This document shows positions 15,088 through 24,833 of a stretch of DNA of 64,000 bases, in pieces. How positions within the stretch are numbered: position 1 is the stretch's first letter; each line of letters begins with the position of its first letter. This DNA comes from Fibrobacter sp. (GTDB taxonomy: Bacteria; Fibrobacterota; Fibrobacteria; Fibrobacterales; Fibrobacteraceae), in contig JAFPWY010000011.1 in the NCBI GenBank assembly GCA_017412605.1, forward strand, positions 1-64,000. Reading direction: 5' to 3'. The translations under genes and the position numbers were made by a program. The notes under the pieces were generated by a model that ran no database searches, was not told the origin of the DNA, and worked only from the letters and a program-made list of their open reading frames with translations.

Positions 15088-18000
15088 TTGATTTTTAGAA
15101 GACGGTTACATAGGGCTTTCTTGAATGGCCTTACGGGTGCGCTTATCGCAGCGGGTTTCGCCTTTGCTCAGGCGACGTCCGCATCTGATGCGCAGTCTTC
15201 GGATGCAGATTCGACGGAAAGACAGCCGGATCCGGCCGAAACGGAATGGCAGCCGACCCTCAACTACATTGCGCTCCCTCCGTCTGCGGCTCCGCTCGAC
15301 AACCTTTTGCCCTTTAACGGTGTCGGCGCCAACCCGGGCCTGATGAACACGAGCAAGGGCCGCGTGTTCAGCCACGATATCGACATTGCCACCCGTGAAC
15401 TTGATGTGAGCGAAAAGCGCGTGAATGGCGTTTCCCGCGACACGACGACACTCTGGACGGCGCACTATCCCGAACTGGCGGACTACGTCTCCGACATGTA
15501 CGATGTGGGTCGCCGGCGTCTGTGGCTGAACGGCCTTGTCGGCCAGGCGAATGACGGGTACGAGGCCCCGGAGACCGGTTCCGTTTTTGATATCACCATC
15601 CCGGTGAACATGCCTGCCTGGATGAGGGACTTCGGTCTCGACAAGCCGAAACTCATGCTGCAGGGTACCATGGATATCCGCCTCAAGGGCTATGGCGAGA
15701 AGGACGATGCGCCGGGAAGCGACAATACGAGTCTTTGGCCGTCTCCGTCTCTTTCGTACGACCCGAGCTTCATGGTGAAGGGAAAGATCGGTCCTTACAT
15801 CACGGTCGAAATCAACAACGTGGAAAGCGGCCTCGGGGTCAAGAACCAGGTCCGTGTGGTTTACGAGGAATCGTACAAGGACGAATTCGAGGACTACATC
15901 CTGCAGCGTGTAGAAGCCGGTACGACTTCCTTGACGCTTTCGGGTACGGAGTTGACGGGTTATTCGGAACAGCACCAGGGCCTGTTCGGTATCAAGGCTG
16001 ACTGGAAACTGGGCGACTGGCGCCTCACGACTATTGCTTCTCAGGACGGTGGAAGCCAGGAAGAGTATTCCATCAACGCTAGCGAGTCCACCACGGAATT
16101 CCAGGTGCTCGACAAGCAGTTCGTCGCCTACCGGTACTACTTCTTGACCTACAATGCGAGATCCAATTACATCAAGAATGTCATTACGGGTACGCCGCCA
16201 CCTAATTTCAAGGCCGACCACCTTAAGCTTTATAAGCGTATCACGACGAAGGGTGATAAAGGCGACAATGTTTTTGATAACCTGAAACTCGTTTACAAGA
16301 CTCCGGATGGCACGAAGGTCACGAAGGAAGTGACCCGCATGGTCGCTATTCCCAAGGAAGAGTACGACTTCGATAACAAGACGGGTATCTTGAAAATTTC
16401 CGGTGCAAATCGCAATACGGTGATTGCCGCGAGCTGGGATACCGACAGTACCGATCGTAAAGGGAGTACGGTCCGTGACGGTGATGAGGTCGTCCTTGTT
16501 CAGTGGGATGCCAATCTTGCGGAACTGAAGGATATCGACAAGTTGATGCTCAGGAACGTGTATTCCATAGGCATTTCCGATGCGAGCTCGAGCAACTTTG
16601 TGCTGCGCATGAAAAACAAGGCCGGCGTGACGAACTCCTTCCTGAAGGACCTTGGCGTGGCGGACTCGACTACCGGTGCGCCCCTTGTCAACGATGTTTC
16701 GATCTTCAAGAAAGACAACTCGGGAAGCTATACTGGCGAAATGTGGCTCCCCTGTAAGCGGATTTCCGAATACAAGGGCCCGAACGCAAAAGCGAAGGCT
16801 ACTGAAAACTGCCTTGAACCGTTGCGCAACATAGATTCGTCTGCTGCCATGGCTCAGCTCTACACGCTTCCGGTCTATAACCTAAACCGTTATGCTAGCC
16901 GGTTCTACTTCGAATCCGTCGGTAAGCGCCGCAATTCTACGATTAGCGTGCGTGATCCCAATTCCAGCTATTCTGTCAGTGCCGGTTCCTGTATGGACAT
17001 TTCTCCGGGTTCCGAAAAGCTGACTGCCGGTTCCACTGTGCTCGTCCGCGATGTGGACTACGAAGTCAACTATGAGCTGGGCCAGATTGAACTTTTGAGT
17101 GAACGCGCCCTGGATCCCAACAAGGAAATCAAGGTGACGTTCGAGTGCGAGCCGCTGTTCGAGATAGACAACAAGCTCTTGCTGGGTGCCCGTGCCGAGT
17201 TGCCGCTGGAACGCTACGGGTTTGGTGCCGGTTCCGTATTCGGCATTACCGCACTGTACAAGAGCCAGAGCACGACGGCCAGGACCCCGACGCTCGGCAA
17301 CGAACCGTTCCACAGCTTCCTCTGGGGCATGAACCTCCGCCTGCAGGACACCCTTTCTGCGCTTACGACGCTGGTCAACATGATTCCGTTTATCGAGACG
17401 CAGGCGATGTCCAACTGGCGTTTCGAGGCCGAATTTGCAAGTAGCCGCCACAATGCCAACACGAGCGAATCCAATGACGCCCTTGTCGAGGACTTTGAGT
17501 CGACGGCTTCCGGCCTGATGTATCCGCTGTCCAGGCTTTCCTGGTACCCGGCCTCTCCTCCGGGCGGTGTCGAAGGTACGCAGACCTATATTCCGAACCA
17601 GGACTACCGCCATAAGGGCGAATTCATCTGGCATAGCAACAGCACCGAGCTTTACAAGTATATCTACCCGAATGTGGGCAACTCCGACGTCGACAACCAG
17701 CACTTGACCGTGCTCAAGATGACGCTCCGTGCCAACGACAACCTCATGGGCAACTCCTGGGGCGGTATCATGCGCCCGAACAGCTCGTATTACCAGGATA
17801 TGAGCGACTTGAAGTACATCGAGATTGTTGCCCGTGGTAACGTGGGTTCTATCTATATTGATCTGGGCCTTGTCAGTGAAGACCTTTCCATCAACGGCGG
17901 TTCTCCGAATGGCCGTTACGACGGTGAAAATGATTTGGGAACGACCACCGCCCTCCACGACAAGGGTATAGACGGTGTTTCCGGTTCCGAAGAAGCCGAC

Positions 18001-21000
18001 TCCATGAAAACGTGGGTTTGCCGCGGTGCCGACGACTGTGATATCAAGTCGAATGAGATCGACGCCTCGACGGTGGATATTGCCCGCGACAATTATTCCG
18101 ACAAGTATGATGACGACAGCGATCCGCCGGTATTCATCAACGGTACGGAAGACAACTCCGGCGAGCGCAAGTACGATACCGAAGACATCAACCGTAACGG
18201 CTCTCTTGACCAGGATATCAGCTTCGTGCGTTACCGCATTGACCTGGCCGATACGACGTCGCCTCTGATCGACAACCTCAGGAATGGCTGGCGCAGGTGG
18301 CGCATTCCGCTGAGCCAGTACGATACCATTGTATCTGCGGTGAGCAGTAGCTACATGAACATTCTTTCCAGCGCCCAGTTTACCCGTGTGTGGTTGGGCA
18401 ACCTGAACCCTGGTGTCGCCGAATCCAAGGTGCAGATTGTCAGCTTGGGCGTTATGGGCAACGCCTGGGAAGAGACGACTGTCGCCGACCGCTACGTGAC
18501 CACGACTTCCGAAAACTCCCAGGTGGTGGAAGTGAATGGCGCCGAGACGATGGTGTCGGGAACGGTGGATTCGCGCGATACGAACTATCTCAAGGTTTCG
18601 ACTCTTAACAACCGCGAAAATTCCAATACCTATTTCAAGTCTCCCAATATCAAGACGGAACGCGATACCGATACGAACGCCCCGTTGAAAGAAACTGCAT
18701 TGAGGCTCGAGTACAAGGACATGAAGCCCGGCCAGGAAGTGGGCGTGACGCGCATTTTCGAAACGGACAGGAAGGACTTCTCCATGTACAAGTCCATCAA
18801 GATGGAAATCCATTACGAGAACAAGTCGGATGCATCCGCCGTGCCTATACGCTTCGCCTTGCAGTTCGGTGAAGGTTCGCTCGAGGGATCCAGCGACTAC
18901 TACGAATGGAGTTTCCGTCCTACCGCCTTGCAGAAGCCCTGCCCGGAACGTCCGCAGGATTGCCATGAAAGGAACTGGCTCGACAACGCGTTCTCCATGA
19001 ACGTCGCGGACTTCTCGCAGATGAAGCGTGGTCGTCGCCCGCCCTTCCTGGAACCGGTCGAGAAGGATCTTGGTGGCGATCGCGAAGAGCGCCTGCGCTT
19101 GGTCGGTAACCCCTCCATTACGAACGTTGACTGGATCCGCTTCGTCATCATCGCCGATTCCAGCGCCTCTCCCGAGGACCTCGAAGGTGAATTCTGGATT
19201 AACGACCTCCGTCTTTCCGACATGGATACGGAATGGGGCTATGCCGCACGTGTCGGTGGCCAGGTCGACTTCGCGGACTTCATCTCTATTTCTGGTGCCG
19301 TCCGCTACCAGGATGGTGACTTTGCGACGCTCTCCTCGTCAGGCGGTTCCCCGAAGCCCAAGCTTTCCGAGGCGGCAACCCAGCTCGACATTTCTGGCGA
19401 CATCAACTTTGCCCTGAACAAGTTCCTGAGCGACAGCATGGGTTTCCACATTCCCTTGAGCCTCGGCTATGCAAGCTCTACGAAGCGCCCGTACATGAAA
19501 CCTACGGACGACATGATTCTTGAAAAGAGCAGTTTCTCCGATATTACGGGCGATATGTTCAAGAACGACTTGAGCGTGACCTCGAAAAAGAAGGAACAGA
19601 AACTTCGCGATGAGGGCAAGTCCAAGGGTTATGAATCGTACACTCGCGACAAGACATTGGGCTTGAGCTATAGCAAGGATTACAAGGCCGACGAATCCGC
19701 CCTGTCCGAAGTGCTTTCGCAGGTGCTCTTGGAACGTCCGGCGTGGAGCTATTCGTACCGCGAATCGGAGGGCAGGGCGACAACGAGCGCTGACTCCACC
19801 TATTCTTACCATACGACCATTGAGTATAAGTTGGGTACGTTCAGCATGTTCAAGCTGACTCCGTTCGGTGGCCTTGCAAGGTATGGATGGGCGTCCGATT
19901 TCTCGAAGATTGAGTTTGAACCGTGGCCGCAGACGTTCGATCTTACGCTGTTCGACTTGAGCTATATTCGCTATGTGGACCAGGACCGCGATCCTGATTT
20001 CGTGGAACCGCAGGTGGACAAGGTGGTAACTTACACGACGGACCTGTCCCACAAATTGAACATGCGCTGGAACATTTTCAACTTCCTCTCTACGTCGTAC
20101 AGCATAAACGTCAAGCGTGATATGTATGGCGGTGGCGACCGTGAGGCGTTCGTCAAGGAGAACTTCTTCTCTCCGGATGATGGCGGCCTGTTCGCAAGTG
20201 ACGTGATTTTCGACTATGACCATACGGACCGCAAGGTGTTCGTCTCTAGAGACAGTACGGTGATTATCCCCTATGACACCATTCCGAAGACGGATGCCGA
20301 TGGAAAGCCCTTGGCTATCGATTTGCAGAACCCGGACAGCTACGAGATTCGTTACGATACCACGTCGTTCTATAAGGTCGACAGCGTGGGTTCCAGGGAA
20401 TTCGGCAAGTCCTATGGTATTTTGCGCAACGAACGTTCCAGGACGCAACAGTTCCGAGTGAACTTCAATCCGGCCATCATCCCGTTCATCCCGTTCACGA
20501 CGTCGTTCTCCTCGGATTTCAACCAGTTGAAGACGATTCCTGATAACTATACCTTCTATGATCCGACGAATATAGAGAAGAATTATTGGACCATATCCCA
20601 GACGAACCGCTTCGATTTCAACCCGACGTTCAGGATCCTTGATTTCGTAAAGTCCTTCGGCAAGGACAACATTGTCGCCCGGGGCATGGACAAGATCCGC
20701 TGGCGTGAAATCCGCTTTGGATGGAACGCGACGACCAACACGGTCGGCGAGAACTTTACGCTTGCCCAGTTGTACGAAGAACAGAAGGTGACTCCGTTCC
20801 AGTACTATCTCTATGGTCTTGGTATTGGCAACGGCTACCGCAACCGTGGATTGTGGAATATTGTATCGGGCGATATGGGTCTTGACCACCGCGACGACTA
20901 TAGGGACTTCGCGGAATACCGCAACCGCCATGTCGATACGCTTGTCTATCAGGGAAGTTTCCGCCACTCGGTCTCCCGTTCGTTCCAGACCGGGACCGGC

Positions 21001-21939
21001 ATCACGTTGCCCTTCTGGGATATCGGTGTGAACAGCGATCTGCAGTGGAAGCAGGACTTCGCCCAGTCGCGTGAATATCCGCTGTATCTCGACACGACAA
21101 CCGTCTGGCCGAAGATTGGTATCGGCATCAACGTGCCGAACTTCTCGCAGAGAATTTCGTTCCTGAACAGCTTCCGCAGCGTTTCTGCAAACAGCCGACT
21201 TGACTATACCTACATCACGACGGTTCGCCCGTTCCAGAGTGCCGAAGATTCCTGGAGCACGGAATGGAACTTCAACCCGCTTATCCGCCTGAGCTTCCTC
21301 ACGCAGAAGAACATCCGTATAGAGAATGCCGTTCGCCTGAGAATCCAGGATGTGGATCGCAGACCTAAGGAAGAAGTCATCGGAATCACGAGCTGGCCTG
21401 ACTCCTCCGCAAACGGTATCGACACGTCGAAGTATTTCTGGGAAACGCCGTGGATCCATACTTCGCTGTATAACGATTTTGATATCAATATCGGTGACGA
21501 TTTCTCGATTTCCTACCCGCTCAAGACGAAGCGCGGTTTCCAGTTGTGGAAATGGTATTTCAAGCTGGAAAACGATATCGACTTGAGACTCACTGCTGGT
21601 TACGACTACAAGAAGAGCATCCGCAAGCAGTACGATCCTGACCCGGATTACAACATGTGGAACGAGGACAGCGGTACCGACGGAGTCTTCAGGTCGTGGA
21701 AATTTGATGATTGGGAACCTGTGGCTTACAAGCCGAAGCTTTCGAAGACGGACCGTACCGTGCCTTCACGTACGCACGAATGGTTTGTCCGTCCGAGTGC
21801 CGGCTACCAGTTCAACAAGATTGCCTCCATGAGTTCCTACATCGAGTATAGGCAGATTCATGAAAAACTGGACGACGAAACGGCCCATATGCGCCAGATT
21901 CTCCAGTTCGAAATTGCCTTGATGCTCAGGTTCAACTAA
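15088..21939 (+). CDS. sprA: SprA/Sov-like giant outer-membrane protein (T9SS translocon)
   Basis: 2283-residue exported protein, about the length of Flavobacterium SprA, the beta-barrel pore of the type IX secretion system. After a short signal peptide (cleavage near AGFAFA) come family-typical segments: EINNVESGLGVKNQVRV-like text, a DFESTASGLMYPLSRLSW block near 805-825, repeated sugar-binding-like domains ending in GEFWINDLRLSDMDTEWG, and a long beta-rich C-terminal half that ends in FEIALMLRFN, a barrel-type terminal strand. The start is uncertain: a TTG at 15088 is the first possible codon, with a TAnnTTTG-like element 5 nt before it; a TTG at 15121 is an alternative, and the first ATG is about 90 codons in. 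Role: export of T9SS substrates, or gliding and adhesion as inferred from the family. Confidence 0.85.
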   Translation: MIFRRRLHRAFLNGLTGALIAAGFAFAQATSASDAQSSDADSTERQPDPAETEWQPTLNYIALPPSAAPLDNLLPFNGVGANPGLMNTSKGRVFSHDIDIATRELDVSEKRVNGVSRDTTTLWTAHYPELADYVSDMYDVGRRRLWLNGLVGQANDGYEAPETGSVFDITIPVNMPAWMRDFGLDKPKLMLQGTMDIRLKGYGEKDDAPGSDNTSLWPSPSLSYDPSFMVKGKIGPYITVEINNVESGLGVKNQVRVVYEESYKDEFEDYILQRVEAGTTSLTLSGTELTGYSEQHQGLFGIKADWKLGDWRLTTIASQDGGSQEEYSINASESTTEFQVLDKQFVAYRYYFLTYNARSNYIKNVITGTPPPNFKADHLKLYKRITTKGDKGDNVFDNLKLVYKTPDGTKVTKEVTRMVAIPKEEYDFDNKTGILKISGANRNTVIAASWDTDSTDRKGSTVRDGDEVVLVQWDANLAELKDIDKLMLRNVYSIGISDASSSNFVLRMKNKAGVTNSFLKDLGVADSTTGAPLVNDVSIFKKDNSGSYTGEMWLPCKRISEYKGPNAKAKATENCLEPLRNIDSSAAMAQLYTLPVYNLNRYASRFYFESVGKRRNSTISVRDPNSSYSVSAGSCMDISPGSEKLTAGSTVLVRDVDYEVNYELGQIELLSERALDPNKEIKVTFECEPLFEIDNKLLLGARAELPLERYGFGAGSVFGITALYKSQSTTARTPTLGNEPFHSFLWGMNLRLQDTLSALTTLVNMIPFIETQAMSNWRFEAEFASSRHNANTSESNDALVEDFESTASGLMYPLSRLSWYPASPPGGVEGTQTYIPNQDYRHKGEFIWHSNSTELYKYIYPNVGNSDVDNQHLTVLKMTLRANDNLMGNSWGGIMRPNSSYYQDMSDLKYIEIVARGNVGSIYIDLGLVSEDLSINGGSPNGRYDGENDLGTTTALHDKGIDGVSGSEEADSMKTWVCRGADDCDIKSNEIDASTVDIARDNYSDKYDDDSDPPVFINGTEDNSGERKYDTEDINRNGSLDQDISFVRYRIDLADTTSPLIDNLRNGWRRWRIPLSQYDTIVSAVSSSYMNILSSAQFTRVWLGNLNPGVAESKVQIVSLGVMGNAWEETTVADRYVTTTSENSQVVEVNGAETMVSGTVDSRDTNYLKVSTLNNRENSNTYFKSPNIKTERDTDTNAPLKETALRLEYKDMKPGQEVGVTRIFETDRKDFSMYKSIKMEIHYENKSDASAVPIRFALQFGEGSLEGSSDYYEWSFRPTALQKPCPERPQDCHERNWLDNAFSMNVADFSQMKRGRRPPFLEPVEKDLGGDREERLRLVGNPSITNVDWIRFVIIADSSASPEDLEGEFWINDLRLSDMDTEWGYAARVGGQVDFADFISISGAVRYQDGDFATLSSSGGSPKPKLSEAATQLDISGDINFALNKFLSDSMGFHIPLSLGYASSTKRPYMKPTDDMILEKSSFSDITGDMFKNDLSVTSKKKEQKLRDEGKSKGYESYTRDKTLGLSYSKDYKADESALSEVLSQVLLERPAWSYSYRESEGRATTSADSTYSYHTTIEYKLGTFSMFKLTPFGGLARYGWASDFSKIEFEPWPQTFDLTLFDLSYIRYVDQDRDPDFVEPQVDKVVTYTTDLSHKLNMRWNIFNFLSTSYSINVKRDMYGGGDREAFVKENFFSPDDGGLFASDVIFDYDHTDRKVFVSRDSTVIIPYDTIPKTDADGKPLAIDLQNPDSYEIRYDTTSFYKVDSVGSREFGKSYGILRNERSRTQQFRVNFNPAIIPFIPFTTSFSSDFNQLKTIPDNYTFYDPTNIEKNYWTISQTNRFDFNPTFRILDFVKSFGKDNIVARGMDKIRWREIRFGWNATTNTVGENFTLAQLYEEQKVTPFQYYLYGLGIGNGYRNRGLWNIVSGDMGLDHRDDYRDFAEYRNRHVDTLVYQGSFRHSVSRSFQTGTGITLPFWDIGVNSDLQWKQDFAQSREYPLYLDTTTVWPKIGIGINVPNFSQRISFLNSFRSVSANSRLDYTYITTVRPFQSAEDSWSTEWNFNPLIRLSFLTQKNIRIENAVRLRIQDVDRRPKEEVIGITSWPDSSANGIDTSKYFWETPWIHTSLYNDFDINIGDDFSISYPLKTKRGFQLWKWYFKLENDIDLRLTAGYDYKKSIRKQYDPDPDYNMWNEDSGTDGVFRSWKFDDWEPVAYKPKLSKTDRTVPSRTHEWFVRPSAGYQFNKIASMSSYIEYRQIHEKLDDETAHMRQILQFEIALMLRFN

Positions 21940-22041
21940 ATCTGAATATCCTCTTTCATGACGTTGTACGGGATTGTTTTACTTTTCCGGTAAAAAAATC
22001 CTATAATTATAGTGCGACGTCTTTGTGAAGGAGAATCTAAA

Positions 22042-23919
22042 ATGCATAGCGTTTCGGCCGGGGAATTCCTGTATCGTGTCCGCCAGTTTGTCCGGAACCG
22101 TTTCTTTGACCGGCTTGCGGAAGACGATTTCGGCGTGAGTCTCCCAATTCCCGATTGTGGGATTATCGACATGCCCGATGCCCACCTGTTCTACCCGATT
22201 TTCGATAACCATGTCGACATCTTCAAGGAAATCGACTGGCACCTGGACGTCTCGACGGGCAAGCAGTTTCCTTCGGTTTTCGCTAACGACATCGATGTCT
22301 TCAGTGGCCGTAACGGCAACGTGAAGTATGTGTGGGAAGTGAACCGCATGCAGTTCCTGCTGCACTTCGCCATTACATACGAGATGAGCAAGGATTTAAA
22401 GTATCTCGTGCTGTTCTGCCACTATCTCGCCACCTGGAGGGAGACGAACCCCTACATGCTCGGTGTGAACTGGTTCAGCAATATCGAAGTGAACCTGCGC
22501 CTGATCTGCTGGTTCTTCTGCTGGCGAACATTAGATGTAGACTACTTGCGTAAGCATGACAGCGCCATCGACGAGTTTATTGGCGATGTGTGGATGCCGA
22601 TTGTCTGCGAACATGCGGAGTATTCTTATCTCCATCCGTCGCTCTATTCTTCGGCGAACAGCCAGCTGGTGGTGGAGTATGTGGGACTTTTCTTGGCTAC
22701 GGTGGAATGGAAAATTCCGCACTGGTCGTCACGTCAGAAATATGCTATCAGCGGCTTGGAACGCGAAATTCTCAGGCAGAACACATCGGAAGGTGTGAAC
22801 CGCGAGGAATCTGCGGAATATGTACAGTTCGTAGGTGAGCTGTTCCTGATGGCCGCTATCGTGGGCAAGAGTGTCGGGATAGAGTTCTCGCCGTCTTACA
22901 ATGACCGCCTATACGCCATGGGGCGCTACATGAACGCTTTCCTGGACTCTCAGTTCAACAATCCCATGTATGGCGATATCGATGACGAGTATGTGCTGCG
23001 GACGGATGTCGACGGGCATTTCAACAACTTCAAGTCGCTGCTGGTATCGTTTGCGACGTATTTCGAGGATTCCTCCTTCAAGCGCGAAGGGCTAGCCTGG
23101 GACGAGAAGAATACCGTTCTGTTCGGCGTCGATGGTAAGAAGAAATTTGAATCGCTTCTGTGCGCTCCGGTCCAGGATGGGAACAGTTTCTTTGTGCAGA
23201 GCGGCCATTTCATCTTCAGGAAGGCTGTCCCTGCGGCCACTCCCGACGGAAAAGCCCGCGAGACATTTCTGCATTTCGATGCCGCTCCGCTTGGCTATCT
23301 GAGTGTTGCCGCACATGGCCATGCCGACGCCCTTTCGTTCGTGCTACATGTAGACGGGCATCCTGTCTTTGTCGATCCGGGTTCATTCTCCGACCATACG
23401 CATGCGGATCTTCGCCGCTACTTTGTGGGTACGATCGCCCATAACACGGTCTGCGTGAATGGCAAGAACCAGGCGGAGCAAGTCGGCCCGACGATGTGGC
23501 TGAACCATTACAGAGTGAATGTCGTTTCTAGCGACGAGGGGGCCGGCGAGGTGACCGCTTCGCATGACGGCTATGCTTCTGACGGTGTGATGCACACGCG
23601 CCAAGTCAAGTACGACCGCGACAAGGACGAGTTCGTCATCACGGATACACTGCAGTGCGCACATCCGGTTTCCTTGGAAATTCCGTTCCATCTGCATCCG
23701 GATGCGTCCGTGGACTTGCACGGTTCGACGGCTGAAGTCCTGGTTCCGGGATGCCGCCGCGTGACTGTCGAGCTGGACAAGAAACTGTCCTATGCTGTCC
23801 GCGAGGATGGCTGGTATTCGGAGCATTTTGCCAAGAAGACCCCGGCAAAGTTCCTTTATGCGAAGATTGAATGTTTCGGCGATGTCAAGTTCGAAACGAA
23901 GCTGCGCATCCGTGGATAA
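22042..23919 (+). CDS. Heparinase II/III-family protein
   Basis: 625-residue protein with the two-part layout of the family: an alpha-helical N-terminal domain (to about 330) and a beta-sandwich C-terminal domain with HGHADALSF...PVFVDPGSFSD and the downstream IAHNTVCVNGKNQ. Relatives are polysaccharide lyases or are encoded with capsule and exopolysaccharide genes. The ATG at 22042 has AAGGAG 8 nt upstream. No signal peptide is visible, so it appears cytoplasmic unless another route is used. The substrate cannot be deduced. A 7-bp perfect inverted repeat (GGATAAA/TTTATCC) surrounds its stop codon. Confidence 0.8.
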   Translation: MHSVSAGEFLYRVRQFVRNRFFDRLAEDDFGVSLPIPDCGIIDMPDAHLFYPIFDNHVDIFKEIDWHLDVSTGKQFPSVFANDIDVFSGRNGNVKYVWEVNRMQFLLHFAITYEMSKDLKYLVLFCHYLATWRETNPYMLGVNWFSNIEVNLRLICWFFCWRTLDVDYLRKHDSAIDEFIGDVWMPIVCEHAEYSYLHPSLYSSANSQLVVEYVGLFLATVEWKIPHWSSRQKYAISGLEREILRQNTSEGVNREESAEYVQFVGELFLMAAIVGKSVGIEFSPSYNDRLYAMGRYMNAFLDSQFNNPMYGDIDDEYVLRTDVDGHFNNFKSLLVSFATYFEDSSFKREGLAWDEKNTVLFGVDGKKKFESLLCAPVQDGNSFFVQSGHFIFRKAVPAATPDGKARETFLHFDAAPLGYLSVAAHGHADALSFVLHVDGHPVFVDPGSFSDHTHADLRRYFVGTIAHNTVCVNGKNQAEQVGPTMWLNHYRVNVVSSDEGAGEVTASHDGYASDGVMHTRQVKYDRDKDEFVITDTLQCAHPVSLEIPFHLHPDASVDLHGSTAEVLVPGCRRVTVELDKKLSYAVREDGWYSEHFAKKTPAKFLYAKIECFGDVKFETKLRIRG

Positions 23920-23938
23920 AGAAGTTTATCCTAAATAG

Positions 23939-24709
23939 CTACCGGACGATGCCGATGTTGGATTTCTTTACGAATCCGCGGATGGCATCTCCCAGACGAA
24001 TCTCTACGAAATTGCCCTGCTCCGAAAGCACTTCGAAACTTGTGCCTTCCGAAAGCGTATTGAGGGTCTGTGAACGGTCGTTCGGGGCGCTGGTGATGTC
24101 TGCGTCCTTCGCCGTGACGACTCCCGTGATTTCTGTTTCTGCGACGAACACTTTGTAGGCGGCGCTGGTGCCGATGATGCCGAATATGACCGTCACGGCG
24201 AACACGGCGCCCGTGCAAGCGTTCTTGGCGCGGTCGCCGTGAACGATGATTCGTAAGACGCAGACGAGCGCGATGAGCCAGAACAGGGCGAGCAGCGTGA
24301 ACAGCTGGGCCTTGAGCGACATTGCGTGGTGTGCCTTGAACAGTGCGGAAAGAATCGGGTTCTCTTCCTCGTCGTCCACCTTGTCCTTGGTCATGGCCTG
24401 GGCGTATTCCAGGTTGTGCTTGAAGTCGTCGTCGTTGGGGCGCAGCTTGAGTGCGACCTTGTAGTTGTAGATGGCAAGTCCGAGCTGCCCGTTGCGGAAA
24501 TAGGCGTTGCCCAGGTTGTAGGAAAGGTCCGCATTCTGGTAGCCGTTGTCGATGCAGTTCTGCCATTCGTCGATGGCCCTTTCGAATTCGCCTTCGTTGT
24601 AGGCCTTCGTCCCGGCTTCGATTCCGGCACAACCTGCATTCTCCGCAAAGCTGGCGACGGTACCGCCAATCAGTACGACCAATGCGAATAGAAAAGATTT
24701 CAACTTCAT
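23939..24709 (-). CDS. batE: BatE-like TPR/SH3 membrane protein
   Basis: 256-residue protein: signal peptide (MKLKSFLFALVVL...), one to two TPR units (about 35-105), two hydrophobic segments (about 140-195) and a bacterial SH3-like C-terminal domain. This is the layout of BatE of Bacteroides/Leptospira-type Bat (aerotolerance) operons. It is downstream of batD in the same direction, separated by about 120 bp of repeats. The start at 24709 was chosen because it begins the signal peptide; a longer frame upstream runs into the repeat. Confidence 0.77.
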   Translation of the reverse strand: MKLKSFLFALVVLIGGTVASFAENAGCAGIEAGTKAYNEGEFERAIDEWQNCIDNGYQNADLSYNLGNAYFRNGQLGLAIYNYKVALKLRPNDDDFKHNLEYAQAMTKDKVDDEEENPILSALFKAHHAMSLKAQLFTLLALFWLIALVCVLRIIVHGDRAKNACTGAVFAVTVIFGIIGTSAAYKVFVAETEITGVVTAKDADITSAPNDRSQTLNTLSEGTSFEVLSEQGNFVEIRLGDAIRGFVKKSNIGIVR

Positions 24710-24763
24710 GTTACTACGTTCCTTCCAAATACTAATTACATCTTCTGCCTGGCTCGAGAATGG

Positions 24764-24833
24764 CAATGAGCAGTGAGCGATGAGTTTGAATACCTTAAAT
24801 CTCATACCTCATAGCTCAACGCTCATTCCTCAT
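24764..24833. repeat. Imperfect inverted and direct repeats between batD and batE
   Basis: ATGAG/GAG units on one side (ATGAGCAGTGAGCGATGAG) face CTCAT/CTC units on the other (CTCATAGCTCAACGCTCAT), with a 16-25-nt spacer, so the RNA could fold into a long interrupted hairpin. The repeat begins exactly at the batD stop codon. Confidence 0.75.

Noticed and set aside
16882-18966. 694-codon open frame on the minus strand inside the SprA-like gene
   Set aside because: Same reason: antisense shadow with repetitive His/Val composition.
19339-21459. 706-codon open frame on the minus strand inside the SprA-like gene
   Set aside because: Arg/Val/Glu-rich antisense shadow of a GC-rich coding frame, with no ribosome site or known domain.
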